Of a stretch of DNA of 44,926 nucleotides, positions 1 to 9,139 are shown piece after piece. Source of the DNA: Saprospiraceae bacterium (GTDB lineage Bacteria > Bacteroidota > Bacteroidia > Chitinophagales > Saprospiraceae); contig JABDKX010000036.1 of the NCBI GenBank assembly GCA_013001975.1, forward strand, positions 1 to 44,926, given 5' to 3'. Position numbers and translations under genes: made by a program. The notes below the pieces were generated by a model, which did no database searches, was not told the origin of the DNA, and saw nothing but the letters and a program-made list of their open reading frames with translations. The stretch's first letter is position 1. Every line of letters starts with the position of its first letter.

Positions 1-1
1 C

Positions 2-3000
2 ATCCAACTGGTTTGGACATTCAATGATGGTAATGTCGTATCTCAATTAGAAGGCAATAATGTAAATTATATTTGGACAACCGATGGACCCTATAGTATT
101 GAATTGCTTTCAAAAAACATATCTACAAATTGTGAATCAGAATCTGTAACGACTCAATTAAATACCAGTTCATCTACATCAATTGAAGGCGACGCTGTCG
201 TATGTTTGGAAGAATTAAAAGAATACGAGTTAACTGGCGTCCAAAGTAACAATATCATCTGGTCGATTACGCCACCTACAGCTGGAAACTTTTTGGTTAA
301 TTCTGGGAACACTGCAGAGATAATTTTCTTCGAATCTGGCAATCACAGATTAACCGCATCGTTCTGTGGGTTTATTAGGGACTTTGATGTAGAAGTGGAA
401 GATCCGCCATCGTTTACTTATAATGCACCAATAGGCATTTGTTCAGGCGAAACAGATCGCATGACAATTAGCGGTGATTTAGATTTGAGTTTTATAGTAA
501 AAGATGAAGACATGAATGTCGTGTCAACATCCAGAGATTTTCAAATTGGTCCAGGTATTTATACGATTGAAGCCATCAGTCCAATTGGTTGTTCTGAAAT
601 TGAAGTTGTCAGCATCGACAACTATGACTTACCCGATATTAGGATTTCTACACCCGATGAAAAAGGGTTTTGCCAATTTATTTCACCAGTCACTTTTTAT
701 GGTTTAAATGCGAACGATGGTTATACCTTTGAATGGTTTAAAGATGGTGTGGCGTTAGGACGGAGTGATGAAATAATCAATGTGACCGAATTTGGTACAT
801 ATACGTTAGAGGTCACAAATATTAATGGTTGTAAAAAAACTTCAAATGCTATAAGATTATTTCAAAACTGTACTGTTGGCGGCTGGTGTGATGGAAGATG
901 TGAAAGCCTGAATCTTTGTGAATCTCCAGACAGTATTAAATTTGAAGCGACACAATTGGGTTTTTGTAACACTTATAGTTTCAGAAATACATCATCTCCA
1001 GGTGTTGATGTGAATTCTCTATTTTATGATTTTGACGATCCTCAAAGTGGCATTAATAATCGCACTTATCTGCCAGACGCTGATCACGTATTTAGCCATG
1101 CTGGATACTATACCGTTATGCTTTTAGGATTCGTTCCCTCACTTGCAGATCCATCGCTGTATTGTGATGACTATGAAGTTGTACAGATTGAAGTTCCTGT
1201 AGCTGCAAATTTTGAATTTCAAAAATCATGCGCAAATACAGAATATAATTTTCTTGACAAATCTACATTTGATAACAATAATATAATCACAAATTATGAA
1301 TGGGATTTTGGCGATCCTTCCAGCGGTGCAGACAATACATCAAACGATAGAAATCCAATGCATACTTATTCTCAAAGTGGAAAGTATTTTGTTTCTCTTA
1401 CTATAACTTCTGGTACAGGATGTATTGCACGAATAATAAAAGAAGTTGAAGTATTGCAAACACCTGTTTTTGATCTTAACCTCCCATTTGAACAATGTAT
1501 AAATGAATCTATTAAATTCGAAGCTTTAGATACTGGCAACCTTATTAAATTTTTATGGGAATTTGACGATCCGACAGGAGGCAATTCTAACTCCGTGGCT
1601 TCAAGCACAACATTACATAAATTCGGAACACCCGGCATTTATAATGTCAGTTTAACCTGCGAAAATAACTTAGGGTGTAAATCCACAGTTGTAAAATCAT
1701 TTCAAGTTGGCATTAATAGTTTGACTGGAGATATCAGCATTGATAAAACACTACCTGTTTGTGAAGGCGATAGCGTAACGATGACAGCGCCTAACGGAGG
1801 TGTAGCTTACTTGTGGTCAAATGGCCATATAGGACAAAGTATAAAAGTAACTGATCCCGCAGAATACAGTGTCACAGTTATAAATAGTGACGCCTGTGAC
1901 TATGTCCCACAATCTGTGTATTTAACGGTATTACCAAAGCCTGATATAAGCATTACCGGTTACACTTATGAGGATAACTCTTTTAATGGCGAACCACATT
2001 ATAAAACACTTGAAATCTGTCAATATGAATATTTTACATTAAGTACCCAATACATTGTTGGTGCGACTTACAGTTGGTCAACAGGTGGCAACCAGTTTTA
2101 TAATTCGGGCATTCAACCAAACAATTTGATACCCGGAGATCATACAGTAACTGTAGATGTCACCACTAATAATGGTTGTACATTTACAAGTGATCCTTTT
2201 ATAATCACTGTTCATCCACTTCCCGATAATTTTACAATCTCAAGTAACAATTCACCCCTTTGTGAAGGAGAAACTTATACATTATCAGTCGACGCGCCAA
2301 ATCCATCTTATGAATACATTTGGAGCACAGGCCAGTTAGGTGAGCAAATTGAAGTGATTGCACCAGGCAGATATTATGTACAAGCCATAAATGAATTTGG
2401 TTGCGATAGATTCAGTAATACTTTGACCTTACATGCCAAACCAGATGTCAGCTACTTTCAAACAGGTTGCTTGGAAACGTGTTTCCCCGACGAAATATGT
2501 TTTCCTTTAAATTTAGGCGGATCAATCATTACTTGGGTTAAAGATGGAGAAGTCGTTTCTGGACAAAACAGCAATACTTTAACTGTTGACGAAGCAGGAG
2601 AATACCAAGTTATAATTGCATCTTTTGCAGGTTGTATCGATACAAGTGCTATATTAACACTTGAAGCAAAACCAAATGATCAATCGGTTAGTGGAACGGT
2701 TTTCTTAGATGAAAATGATAACGATATTATTGATGGACTTGATGAAGTCTTAGATAATATTACTGTTAATCTTATGACAGGAAGTACAATACTAGAGACT
2801 TCAATGACAGATATCACTGGGCAATATGTCTTTGATCCAGTTACCAGTTTGAATACTTACATTCTAATTGATACAACTGGCACAGGATTAACTGTTCCTG
2901 ATTCAGAATTAAGGCTTGACCTCATTTTTGATCAATGTATAGAAGAAAAAATACTTGACTTTCCACTTTCTAAGAATTGCGAACCTATAATTGAAAATAT

Positions 3001-5206
3001 AACATTAGAAACATGCTCAGGGAGTCAAGTTAGCTTTAATGGCGTGTTTTATAATGAAGGAGATTCGGACATGGTCACAATTCCAAACTTTTCAGGATGT
3101 GATACCACATTTCAATTAAATGTGATTGCATCTTCTATAACTGCTCCTACCCTATCCGCTTCAAATGCTTGCCAAGGCATTGATAATGGAAGCTTGGAAA
3201 TTTCTGGTTCCGATATTGGAGACTTACAATTTTCTGTAGACAACAATACTAATTTTACTTCAGATGTATACTTCAATAATTTATCTGTTGGCACGCATAT
3301 AATTTTTGTTCAAGATTCAAATGGATGTGAACACACTTTTAATTTTGAAATTCTTGAAAGTGATGCGCCGCTTGTCGATGCCATTACAACACCAAGTTGT
3401 TTTGATGCGAATAATGGTGCATTATCCATTGAAACATCTGAAGTTGGATTGAGCTACTCTATTGATGGCATTAACTATAGTAATGATATAGTGTACTCAA
3501 ATCTTTCACCAAATAATTACGATTTAAATGTGATCGATCAGGAAGGTTGTAATTATACCATTCCTTTTGAAATTCTTGAAAACTTTGAGCCTACATTAAG
3601 TATTGATGCTCTTGAATCATGCCCTCAAGAAAACAATGGATCAATTCAAGTTAACACTATGGATTTGGGATTATCATATTCTATTAATGGTATTGATTTC
3701 GATTCATCACCATCGCTTAACAATTTATCTGCTGGGGCTTATACACTTTCAGTTATGGATGATAACGGATGTGTTTATGATTACTCTGCAGAGATTTTAG
3801 AATCTCAAGCACCGAATATAAACTTTAATATAAATCCGAGTTGTGAAAATTTAGAAAACGGAAGCCTGGAAATTATATTATCGGATCCTACTTTGAGTTA
3901 CTCAATCGATGGCAGTACTTTCAACAATAGTCTTTTATATGAAAATCTGGCAGCTGGAAATATGACACTCTACGTTACAAATACCAATAATTGTGTCTTT
4001 GAATTTCCGATAACAGTACCAACGAGTTCGCAACCTAATATCACTTATTTGACAATGCCAAGCTGTGACAATGAGGATAATGGAAGTTTGGAAATAATGG
4101 CAACTGGAAATATCTCATATTCGATAGACGGTATCAATTTTATAAATCAAAATACATTCAACAATTTAAGCAGTGGTGATCAAATGCTGACTGTGCAAGA
4201 TATCAATGGATGTGAATATGTTTTTCCGTTTACAATAGAAGTATTTGAAGCGCCTGATTTGACATTTAATTCACAAGTGGCTTGTGCTGATGATGGCAAT
4301 TTAGATATCATTATAAATGATGGTGGCAATTATATGTTTTCACTAACAAACACAAATTTTAGTTCAAATACACTCTTTACAAATTTAACTCAAGGCACAT
4401 ATCCGATTTTTGTACTTGATGATAATAATTGCGTTCACGAATTTTCATTTACTATCGATGCTGTTGTTGAACCATTATTACAATTCAACACAACACCATC
4501 TTGCGACCAAATGCAAAATGGAAGTATCGCCATAAGCAGTAATAGTAATTTATTAGAATTCTCCATTGATGGTATTTCTTACGCAACTGAGAATACATTT
4601 GAAAATTTGAATCCAGGTGATTATACAATATATGTACAAGACGAATATGGTTGCATTTCAACACATGAATTTACAATAGAAACCATCGAGGTGTTGGATG
4701 TTAATTTTGTTGATCCAGTTATGGATTGCTCATCAACTGAAATCAATTTATCTCCAGAAATATTATCAGGTACAGATTTGGTTTACAATTGGAGTAATGG
4801 AAGTACAGATTCAGAAGTGTCTATTTCGAATTCAGGAAACTACGCTGTAACCATCAGCAATGGATGTGAAACAACGGCATATCAATGGAATTTAGAATTC
4901 AATACAATGACTGAGGAAAACATGTTTACACCAAATATTTTTTCCCCGAATAATGACGGCAATAATGACGAATTCAAAATTTTCAAGTCTGTGGATATTG
5001 AAGTTACAGATTACAATTTGATGATCACAGACAGGTGGGGCAACAAAGTATTTGAAACAAAAGATTTTGATTCATTCTGGGATGGACGATTACATGAAAA
5101 ATATGTCAATTCCGGTGTTTATGTTTGGATGTATACGTTAAATGGTATTTATTGTAATCAAGATATTCAAATAAGCGATGCCGGTGACTTGACTGTTATA
5201 AAATAA
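2..5206 (+). CDS. Giant secreted adhesin-like protein with PKD, Ig-like and SprB-type repeats and a CHU_C (T9SS type B) C-terminus; 5' partial
   Basis: The reading frame is open from base 2, so the gene begins upstream of the window; the TTG at 104 is only an internal codon. About 1,734 residues are visible. Three PKD domains with W/Y-x-F-D-D/G-P and H-x-F/Y...G-x-Y motifs lie at about 1020-1720. Ig-like repeats with C-E-G and W-S-N/T-G motifs follow, then an SdrD-B-like module (SGTVFLDENDNDIIDG, near 2690-2840). Seven SprB-type repeats of about 74 residues come next. The last ~95 residues are a CHU_C domain (FTPNIFSPNNDGNNDEF, then DRWGNKVFE and SGVYVW). This domain is known as a type-B signal for the type IX secretion system, so the protein is probably surface-attached or released, as SprB-like adhesins are. 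The ligand is unknown. A strong terminator follows the stop. Confidence 0.93.
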   Translation: MQLVWTFNDGNVVSQLEGNNVNYIWTTDGPYSIELLSKNISTNCESESVTTQLNTSSSTSIEGDAVVCLEELKEYELTGVQSNNIIWSITPPTAGNFLVNSGNTAEIIFFESGNHRLTASFCGFIRDFDVEVEDPPSFTYNAPIGICSGETDRMTISGDLDLSFIVKDEDMNVVSTSRDFQIGPGIYTIEAISPIGCSEIEVVSIDNYDLPDIRISTPDEKGFCQFISPVTFYGLNANDGYTFEWFKDGVALGRSDEIINVTEFGTYTLEVTNINGCKKTSNAIRLFQNCTVGGWCDGRCESLNLCESPDSIKFEATQLGFCNTYSFRNTSSPGVDVNSLFYDFDDPQSGINNRTYLPDADHVFSHAGYYTVMLLGFVPSLADPSLYCDDYEVVQIEVPVAANFEFQKSCANTEYNFLDKSTFDNNNIITNYEWDFGDPSSGADNTSNDRNPMHTYSQSGKYFVSLTITSGTGCIARIIKEVEVLQTPVFDLNLPFEQCINESIKFEALDTGNLIKFLWEFDDPTGGNSNSVASSTTLHKFGTPGIYNVSLTCENNLGCKSTVVKSFQVGINSLTGDISIDKTLPVCEGDSVTMTAPNGGVAYLWSNGHIGQSIKVTDPAEYSVTVINSDACDYVPQSVYLTVLPKPDISITGYTYEDNSFNGEPHYKTLEICQYEYFTLSTQYIVGATYSWSTGGNQFYNSGIQPNNLIPGDHTVTVDVTTNNGCTFTSDPFIITVHPLPDNFTISSNNSPLCEGETYTLSVDAPNPSYEYIWSTGQLGEQIEVIAPGRYYVQAINEFGCDRFSNTLTLHAKPDVSYFQTGCLETCFPDEICFPLNLGGSIITWVKDGEVVSGQNSNTLTVDEAGEYQVIIASFAGCIDTSAILTLEAKPNDQSVSGTVFLDENDNDIIDGLDEVLDNITVNLMTGSTILETSMTDITGQYVFDPVTSLNTYILIDTTGTGLTVPDSELRLDLIFDQCIEEKILDFPLSKNCEPIIENITLETCSGSQVSFNGVFYNEGDSDMVTIPNFSGCDTTFQLNVIASSITAPTLSASNACQGIDNGSLEISGSDIGDLQFSVDNNTNFTSDVYFNNLSVGTHIIFVQDSNGCEHTFNFEILESDAPLVDAITTPSCFDANNGALSIETSEVGLSYSIDGINYSNDIVYSNLSPNNYDLNVIDQEGCNYTIPFEILENFEPTLSIDALESCPQENNGSIQVNTMDLGLSYSINGIDFDSSPSLNNLSAGAYTLSVMDDNGCVYDYSAEILESQAPNINFNINPSCENLENGSLEIILSDPTLSYSIDGSTFNNSLLYENLAAGNMTLYVTNTNNCVFEFPITVPTSSQPNITYLTMPSCDNEDNGSLEIMATGNISYSIDGINFINQNTFNNLSSGDQMLTVQDINGCEYVFPFTIEVFEAPDLTFNSQVACADDGNLDIIINDGGNYMFSLTNTNFSSNTLFTNLTQGTYPIFVLDDNNCVHEFSFTIDAVVEPLLQFNTTPSCDQMQNGSIAISSNSNLLEFSIDGISYATENTFENLNPGDYTIYVQDEYGCISTHEFTIETIEVLDVNFVDPVMDCSSTEINLSPEILSGTDLVYNWSNGSTDSEVSISNSGNYAVTISNGCETTAYQWNLEFNTMTEENMFTPNIFSPNNDGNNDEFKIFKSVDIEVTDYNLMITDRWGNKVFETKDFDSFWDGRLHEKYVNSGVYVWMYTLNGIYCNQDIQISDAGDLTVIK
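3137..4687 (+). repeat. Seven in-frame SprB-type protein repeats (~74 aa each)
   Basis: Seven consecutive units share S/A-C...NGSLEI, then SYSIDG, then F-x-NL...G-x-Y-x-L-x-V-x-D-x-NGC and a closing F-x-I-x-E. The whole block is 517 codons, about 74 per unit. The units are diverged at the DNA level, so this is an old protein-repeat array and not a recent tandem duplication. SprB repeats are known from the Flavobacterium gliding adhesin SprB. Confidence 0.8.
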
Positions 5207-5232
5207 AGAAAGGGGTGTAAATTCACATTATT

Positions 5233-5264
5233 AAGCCGATGATTTTATGTTATCGGCTTTTTTT
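5233..5264 (+). terminator. Rho-independent terminator after the giant adhesin gene
   Basis: An 8-bp perfect stem (AAGCCGAT, 5233-5240, with ATCGGCTT, 5252-5259), an 11-nt loop, and a run of Ts through 5264. It lies 26 bp after the stop codon at 5206. Confidence 0.85.
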
Positions 5265-5275
5265 ATTCTCCATTG

Positions 5276-5283
5276 TAAATTTG
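5276..5283 (+). promoter_or_regulatory. Candidate -7 element (TAAATTTG) for the ligD-ku operon
   Basis: This is an exact match to the Bacteroidota TAnnTTTG element, lying just after the upstream terminator and about 35 bp before the ligD ATG. No TTG is visible at the usual -33 distance, so the call rests on one element and its position. Confidence 0.35.
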
Positions 5284-5317
5284 TTAAATAATTAAGTATT
5301 AATATCTTGTTTGCTTG

Positions 5318-7612
5318 ATGGCAAAATCATATGTACATACTGAAGTTGATGGGCAAAAACTTAAATTAAGCAACTTGGATAAAATCATTTATCCTAAAGC
5401 AAAAATTACTAAAGCCCAGATCATTAGTTACTATCTGGAAATTGCTCCCATAATATTAAAGTACATCGGTGAAAGACCATTAACATTGATCAGGTTTCCT
5501 GATGGTATTGATAATACAAAGTTTTATGCTAAGTCAAAACCTAAGTGGACACCTGAATGGATCAAATCGCACAGCATACGTCATAGTGAAGAAAGTACCC
5601 ACTACATTGTTGCAGATAGCAAACCAACAGTGGTGTGGCTGGCAAATCTGGCCGCTTTAGAATTACATCCCATGCAAATGACCACAGCTGAGATGGATAA
5701 GCCTGACCACTTTATATTTGATCTTGATCCGCCTGAAGGCGGTGATTTTGAAGATGTGAAAACTGTTGCCATAAATTTGAATACATTCCTCAGACAATTC
5801 AACTACCAACCTTTTGTAAAAACATCAGGTAGTAAGGGCATCCACATTTATATTCCAATATTAAAAAAATATGCGCATGATGAAATGATTGACACGGTCA
5901 AAAAGTTGGCTTCGAATTTTGTGAAACAAAATATGGACACTTGTACATTAGCCATATCTAAAGAAAAAAGACAAGGCAAAATATTAATTGATATTTTGCG
6001 CAATCATGAATCGCATACAACAGTTGCACCTTACAGTTTAAGAGGAAAATATGGAGCGCCCATTTCTTATCCTATCCATTGGGATTTACTACCAGACATG
6101 ACATCTTCCAAACACATCACAATCAGCAATTATAAAAACTACCTTGAAAAATATGGAGATATGTGGTCTGATTTTTATGCTTCAGCTAAACCCTTGCATA
6201 CAGATAAAAAAGATCATTCTAAAGTTGATGAAAAGGTGAAGGAGAAACTTCAATCTTATTTTGATAAAAGAGATTTTGACAATACACCTGAACCTGGTTT
6301 AGAACTCGACAGCAATGAAAGCAATCGCTATTGCATACAATTACACAACGCAAGTAATCTTCATTATGACTTGAGGCTAGAGCATGAAGGAACGCTGCTT
6401 AGTTGGGCCATTCCGAAAGGTCTGCCGTTTACTGAAGGTGTAAAAAGAATGGCGATTCAAACAGAAGATCACCCAATTAAATATTTGACATTTGAAGGCA
6501 TCATTCCCAAAGGACATTATGGTGCAGGTGAAATGTGGGTTTTTAATTCTGGTCACTTCGAATGGATAGAAAAAAAAGAAAACAAATATAAGTTTACATT
6601 AAAAAGTAAACACTTACATAGGTCGTACAACTTATTCAAAACACAGAACAACCAATGGTTAATTCAGATGATTTCAAAAAAGGATTCAAAAAAATTAGAA
6701 TTACCTATTGAACCTATGCTGGCTAAACAAGCGAAGACAGTACCAACCGCTTTGAAGTACCTCTATGAAATTAAATGGGATGGTATCAGATGTATCATTC
6801 ATCTTCAAAATGAAGAAGTCAAAATATATTCACGAGCAGGAAGAGATATTACGGCTCGATTTCCTGAAATTACAAATCCAGATTATTTTGATATTGAAAC
6901 TGGAATCTTTGATGGCGAAATCGTTTGCTTGGATGCTGAAGGTAAACCACAATTCAGCAATGTGATTTCTCGCATGCATACGCAAGGAAAATTGAAAATT
7001 GAAAAACAACAAAAGGTGAACCCTGCAGTTTGCTATTTATTTGATGCTATTTTTTATGATGGTGTTTTTATAAATGAAGAACCGCTGACCAGAAGACAAG
7101 CATGGTTAAACTGTGCTCTTAAAAGAAATAAAACCGTTAGGATTAGCGAAGCCATATCTGATGGGCCAGGACTTTTTGAAGCAACGAAGCAAATGGGTCT
7201 AGAAGGCATTATGGCAAAAGATAAAAATGCACCTTACTTAATAGCGCAAAGATCAAATGCTTGGATAAAAATAAAGCACAGATCGGTCGCAGAATGCTTA
7301 ATCGCAGGTTACACGAAAGGTGAAGGAGACAGATCAAATCTCTTCGGGTCGTTGCATCTACTAAATGATACCGGGGAAGAAATAAAATATATGGGAAAAG
7401 TAGGAACAGGATTTGATACTAAAAAAATGAAATCATTGTTAAAAGAATTTCAAAACCACATCATCAACAAAAAACCATTTAAAGATAAAACGGATGATGA
7501 TTATTCATCTGTTTGGTTAAATCCTGTTTTAAAATGTAAAATTCAATATGCTTCCCTATCTTCGACTGGAACATATAGAGAGCCTGTTTTTATTAAACTA
7601 TTAAATTCATAA
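5318..7612 (+). CDS. ligD: LigD: multifunctional NHEJ DNA ligase (polymerase-phosphoesterase-ligase)
   Basis: ATP-dependent DNA ligase with end-processing activities for double-strand break repair by non-homologous end joining, acting with Ku. The ATG at 5318 is preferred over the adjoining TTG at 5315 (764 aa). Domain order is POL (1-290), PE (325-460), LIG (465-764), as in mycobacterial LigD and unlike Pseudomonas (PE-LIG-POL). POL shows the DLDP aspartates (D135, D137), the SGSKGIH loop (170-176) and a third Asp in LIDILRN. PE keeps H343, H349, D351, R353 and H385, whose spacing matches H42/H48/D50/R52/H84 of Pseudomonas LigD. LIG has KWDGIR with the nucleotidyl-accepting K486. All three active sites look intact. 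The ku start is one base after the stop. Confidence 0.96.
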   Translation: MAKSYVHTEVDGQKLKLSNLDKIIYPKAKITKAQIISYYLEIAPIILKYIGERPLTLIRFPDGIDNTKFYAKSKPKWTPEWIKSHSIRHSEESTHYIVADSKPTVVWLANLAALELHPMQMTTAEMDKPDHFIFDLDPPEGGDFEDVKTVAINLNTFLRQFNYQPFVKTSGSKGIHIYIPILKKYAHDEMIDTVKKLASNFVKQNMDTCTLAISKEKRQGKILIDILRNHESHTTVAPYSLRGKYGAPISYPIHWDLLPDMTSSKHITISNYKNYLEKYGDMWSDFYASAKPLHTDKKDHSKVDEKVKEKLQSYFDKRDFDNTPEPGLELDSNESNRYCIQLHNASNLHYDLRLEHEGTLLSWAIPKGLPFTEGVKRMAIQTEDHPIKYLTFEGIIPKGHYGAGEMWVFNSGHFEWIEKKENKYKFTLKSKHLHRSYNLFKTQNNQWLIQMISKKDSKKLELPIEPMLAKQAKTVPTALKYLYEIKWDGIRCIIHLQNEEVKIYSRAGRDITARFPEITNPDYFDIETGIFDGEIVCLDAEGKPQFSNVISRMHTQGKLKIEKQQKVNPAVCYLFDAIFYDGVFINEEPLTRRQAWLNCALKRNKTVRISEAISDGPGLFEATKQMGLEGIMAKDKNAPYLIAQRSNAWIKIKHRSVAECLIAGYTKGEGDRSNLFGSLHLLNDTGEEIKYMGKVGTGFDTKKMKSLLKEFQNHIINKKPFKDKTDDDYSSVWLNPVLKCKIQYASLSSTGTYREPVFIKLLNS

Positions 7613-7613
7613 T

Positions 7614-8399
7614 ATGAGATCAATTTGGAAAGGTCATATTCGTTTTTCCTTGGTAACAATTCCAATTCAAGTTTATAGTGCCATCAATTCAAAAAATACA
7701 ATAAGCTTTCGACAACTTCATAAAGAAGATCATGGAGCTATTGGTTATTCGAAAGTGTGTAAGTCTTGTGATAAAAAAGTGCCATATGCGGATATTGTAA
7801 AAGGATATGAATACGAACCAGATCAATATGTTATTCTTGAAAAATCCGATTTTGCTAATATCAAATTAAAGAGTAATAAAGCCATCGACATAGAAGCATT
7901 TGTTGATTTAGATGAAGTCCACCCTACGCTTTTTGAATCGGTTTATTTTGTCGGACCAAATGGAGAAGTGGCAACAAAAACTTTCAATCTATTTGCCCAA
8001 ACAATTAAAAAAACCAAAAAAGCAGGATTAGGAAGAATCATTCTCAGAGACAAGGAAGACGTCGTTCTTCTAACGGAGCATAAAGGTGGGCTTATTATGT
8101 ATAAAATGAGATATCCCTATGAAATTAGACAGATAGAGAATGTTCCAGATTTGAAAGAAGCAGAAGTGGAAGAAGCGCAACTCAAGTTGGCAGAAACTTT
8201 GGTAGGCTCACTTTCAAAAAAATTCAGTGAAATCAATTTTGAAGACAGATATCGTGAAGCATTACTCGAAATGGTTGAATCAAAAATTGATGGCAAACAA
8301 ATTATCAATATTACTGAAAGTGAAGACGAAGCACCTGTTGTTGATATTATGTCAGCTTTGAAGAAAAGTATTGATGAAGCTAAAAGAAAAGGCGCATAA
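7614..8399 (+). CDS. ku: Ku: NHEJ DNA end-binding protein
   Basis: Bacterial Ku of 261 aa, a usual length for the family. It forms a homodimeric ring on double-strand DNA ends and recruits LigD. The N-terminus (IWKGHIRFSLVTIPIQVYSA) is the family signature, followed by the KVCKSC...KGYEYE region and a C-terminal helix (DIMSALKKSIDEAKR). The ATG lies one base after the ligD stop, so the two are almost certainly cotranscribed and translationally coupled. No extended lysine-rich C-tail is present. Known NHEJ operons carry the same pair. Confidence 0.96.
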   Translation: MRSIWKGHIRFSLVTIPIQVYSAINSKNTISFRQLHKEDHGAIGYSKVCKSCDKKVPYADIVKGYEYEPDQYVILEKSDFANIKLKSNKAIDIEAFVDLDEVHPTLFESVYFVGPNGEVATKTFNLFAQTIKKTKKAGLGRIILRDKEDVVLLTEHKGGLIMYKMRYPYEIRQIENVPDLKEAEVEEAQLKLAETLVGSLSKKFSEINFEDRYREALLEMVESKIDGKQIINITESEDEAPVVDIMSALKKSIDEAKRKGA

Positions 8400-8403
8400 A
8401 AAA

Positions 8404-8428
8404 AGAGGATATTTTTCAAATATCCTCT
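8404..8428 (-). terminator. Hairpin terminator between convergent ku and a small exported-protein gene
   Basis: An 11-bp perfect inverted repeat (8404-8414 and 8418-8428) with a 3-nt loop. The A run at 8398-8404 becomes a U tract when read on the minus strand, so it suits leftward transcription best. It lies directly after the ku stop, so it may also stop ku transcripts despite lacking Ts on that side. Confidence 0.6.
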
Positions 8429-8490
8429 CCAAATCAGAAAATACGAAGTATAACTTATACTATGCATTTATTTTTATGATGGATTAAAAT

Positions 8491-8520
8491 CCGACCGACC
8501 GGTCTTTCCGGGTCGATCGG
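8491..8520 (-). terminator. GC-rich hairpin downstream of the small exported-protein gene
   Basis: CCGACCGACCGG pairs with CCGGGTCGATCGG across a short loop. The single mismatch on the plus strand becomes a G-U pair on the minus strand, where the stem is followed by ATTTTAA. The stem is much more GC-rich than its surroundings. It is a likely minus-strand terminator and may be a member of a dispersed repeat family. Confidence 0.5.
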
Positions 8521-8540
8521 CTTAACCAACTAAATACAAA

Positions 8541-8879
8541 TCATTTTTTAGAAAACGTGATTGCGATGGTATATTTTGTATTAAATTCCAAATCACCCGC
8601 TTCTACAGTCTTGTAATTCAATCTCGATTTAATCGATCTGTCTAAGTCTGCACTAGATGTTGATAAAACCATTATTTCAGCTTTATCATTGATCATAAAA
8701 TCGATGTATACTTTTTGTGAATCGCCATCAATTTGGTCGATATCAAAATTTTTCAAATGTTTTTGGAATTGCTTTTGTAAAGTTACTTTAGGACCTTCGT
8801 AGCTGCTATTTGCAAATGAAGAAAATGCGAATAAACCAACTAAAAGAAAAGATAGGATAAAAGATTTTTGATTTCTCAT
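8541..8879 (-). CDS. Small exported protein, TonB-C-like fold suspected
   Basis: 112 aa, starting with an apparent signal peptide (MRNQKSFILSFLLVGLFAFS, probable cleavage after SFA). The mature part of about 88 residues contains VYIDFMINDKAEIMVL, a charged segment ending in SIKSRLNY, and a final KYTIAITF strand. This order of strand, Asp/Lys turn, helix and strand resembles the small TonB C-terminal-like domains common in Bacteroidota, but the match is weak and the function unknown. It stands alone, convergent with ku, with two hairpins beyond its 3' end. ATG start; no clear promoter was found. Confidence 0.72.
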   Translation of the reverse strand: MRNQKSFILSFLLVGLFAFSSFANSSYEGPKVTLQKQFQKHLKNFDIDQIDGDSQKVYIDFMINDKAEIMVLSTSSADLDRSIKSRLNYKTVEAGDLEFNTKYTIAITFSKK

Positions 8880-8920
8880 GGTACTTAGATTTAATTGTTT
8901 AATAAATTTTTCAATTTCGA

Positions 8921-9091
8921 ATGTATACCAAAGTAACGATGGATTTGCTGTTGAAGTTACATCGAAAAGATCAATCGGTAAAAAAAGCCGTCGAATGTGG
9001 CAGTTTTATTGACGAAATATATTTTAGACATAAAACACTGTTTTACAGTATATTACAACTTGTAAAAGCGCATTATTTTTTTGACAAATAG
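8921..9091 (+). CDS. Candidate small ORF, 56 aa, unknown function
   Basis: An ATG-to-TAG frame of 56 codons fills most of the otherwise empty 259-bp gap between the small exported-protein gene and truA. The translation starts MYTKVTMDLLLKLHRKDQSV and ends QLVKAHYFFDK. It has a balanced composition with a helical amphipathic N-terminus and no low-complexity runs. It would be the divergent partner of the 8541-8879 gene. No ribosome binding site, promoter match or known domain is visible, so it could be chance. The palindrome TTACAACTTGTAA (9053-9065) lies inside it. Confidence 0.35.
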   Translation: MYTKVTMDLLLKLHRKDQSVKKAVECGSFIDEIYFRHKTLFYSILQLVKAHYFFDK

Positions 9092-9139
9092 ACTTTACAT
9101 GTACACAAATCACAACTTCTAACTGTTAACCTATATACG

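Noticed and set aside
3137-4687. Regular repeats considered as a CRISPR array
   Set aside because: Units are in-frame, diverged, about 222 bp long and translate to SprB-type protein repeats; there are no short identical repeats with unique spacers.
8117-8467. 116-aa minus-strand ORF over the end of ku
   Set aside because: Overlaps the conserved C-terminus of Ku and crosses the terminator hairpin at 8404-8428.
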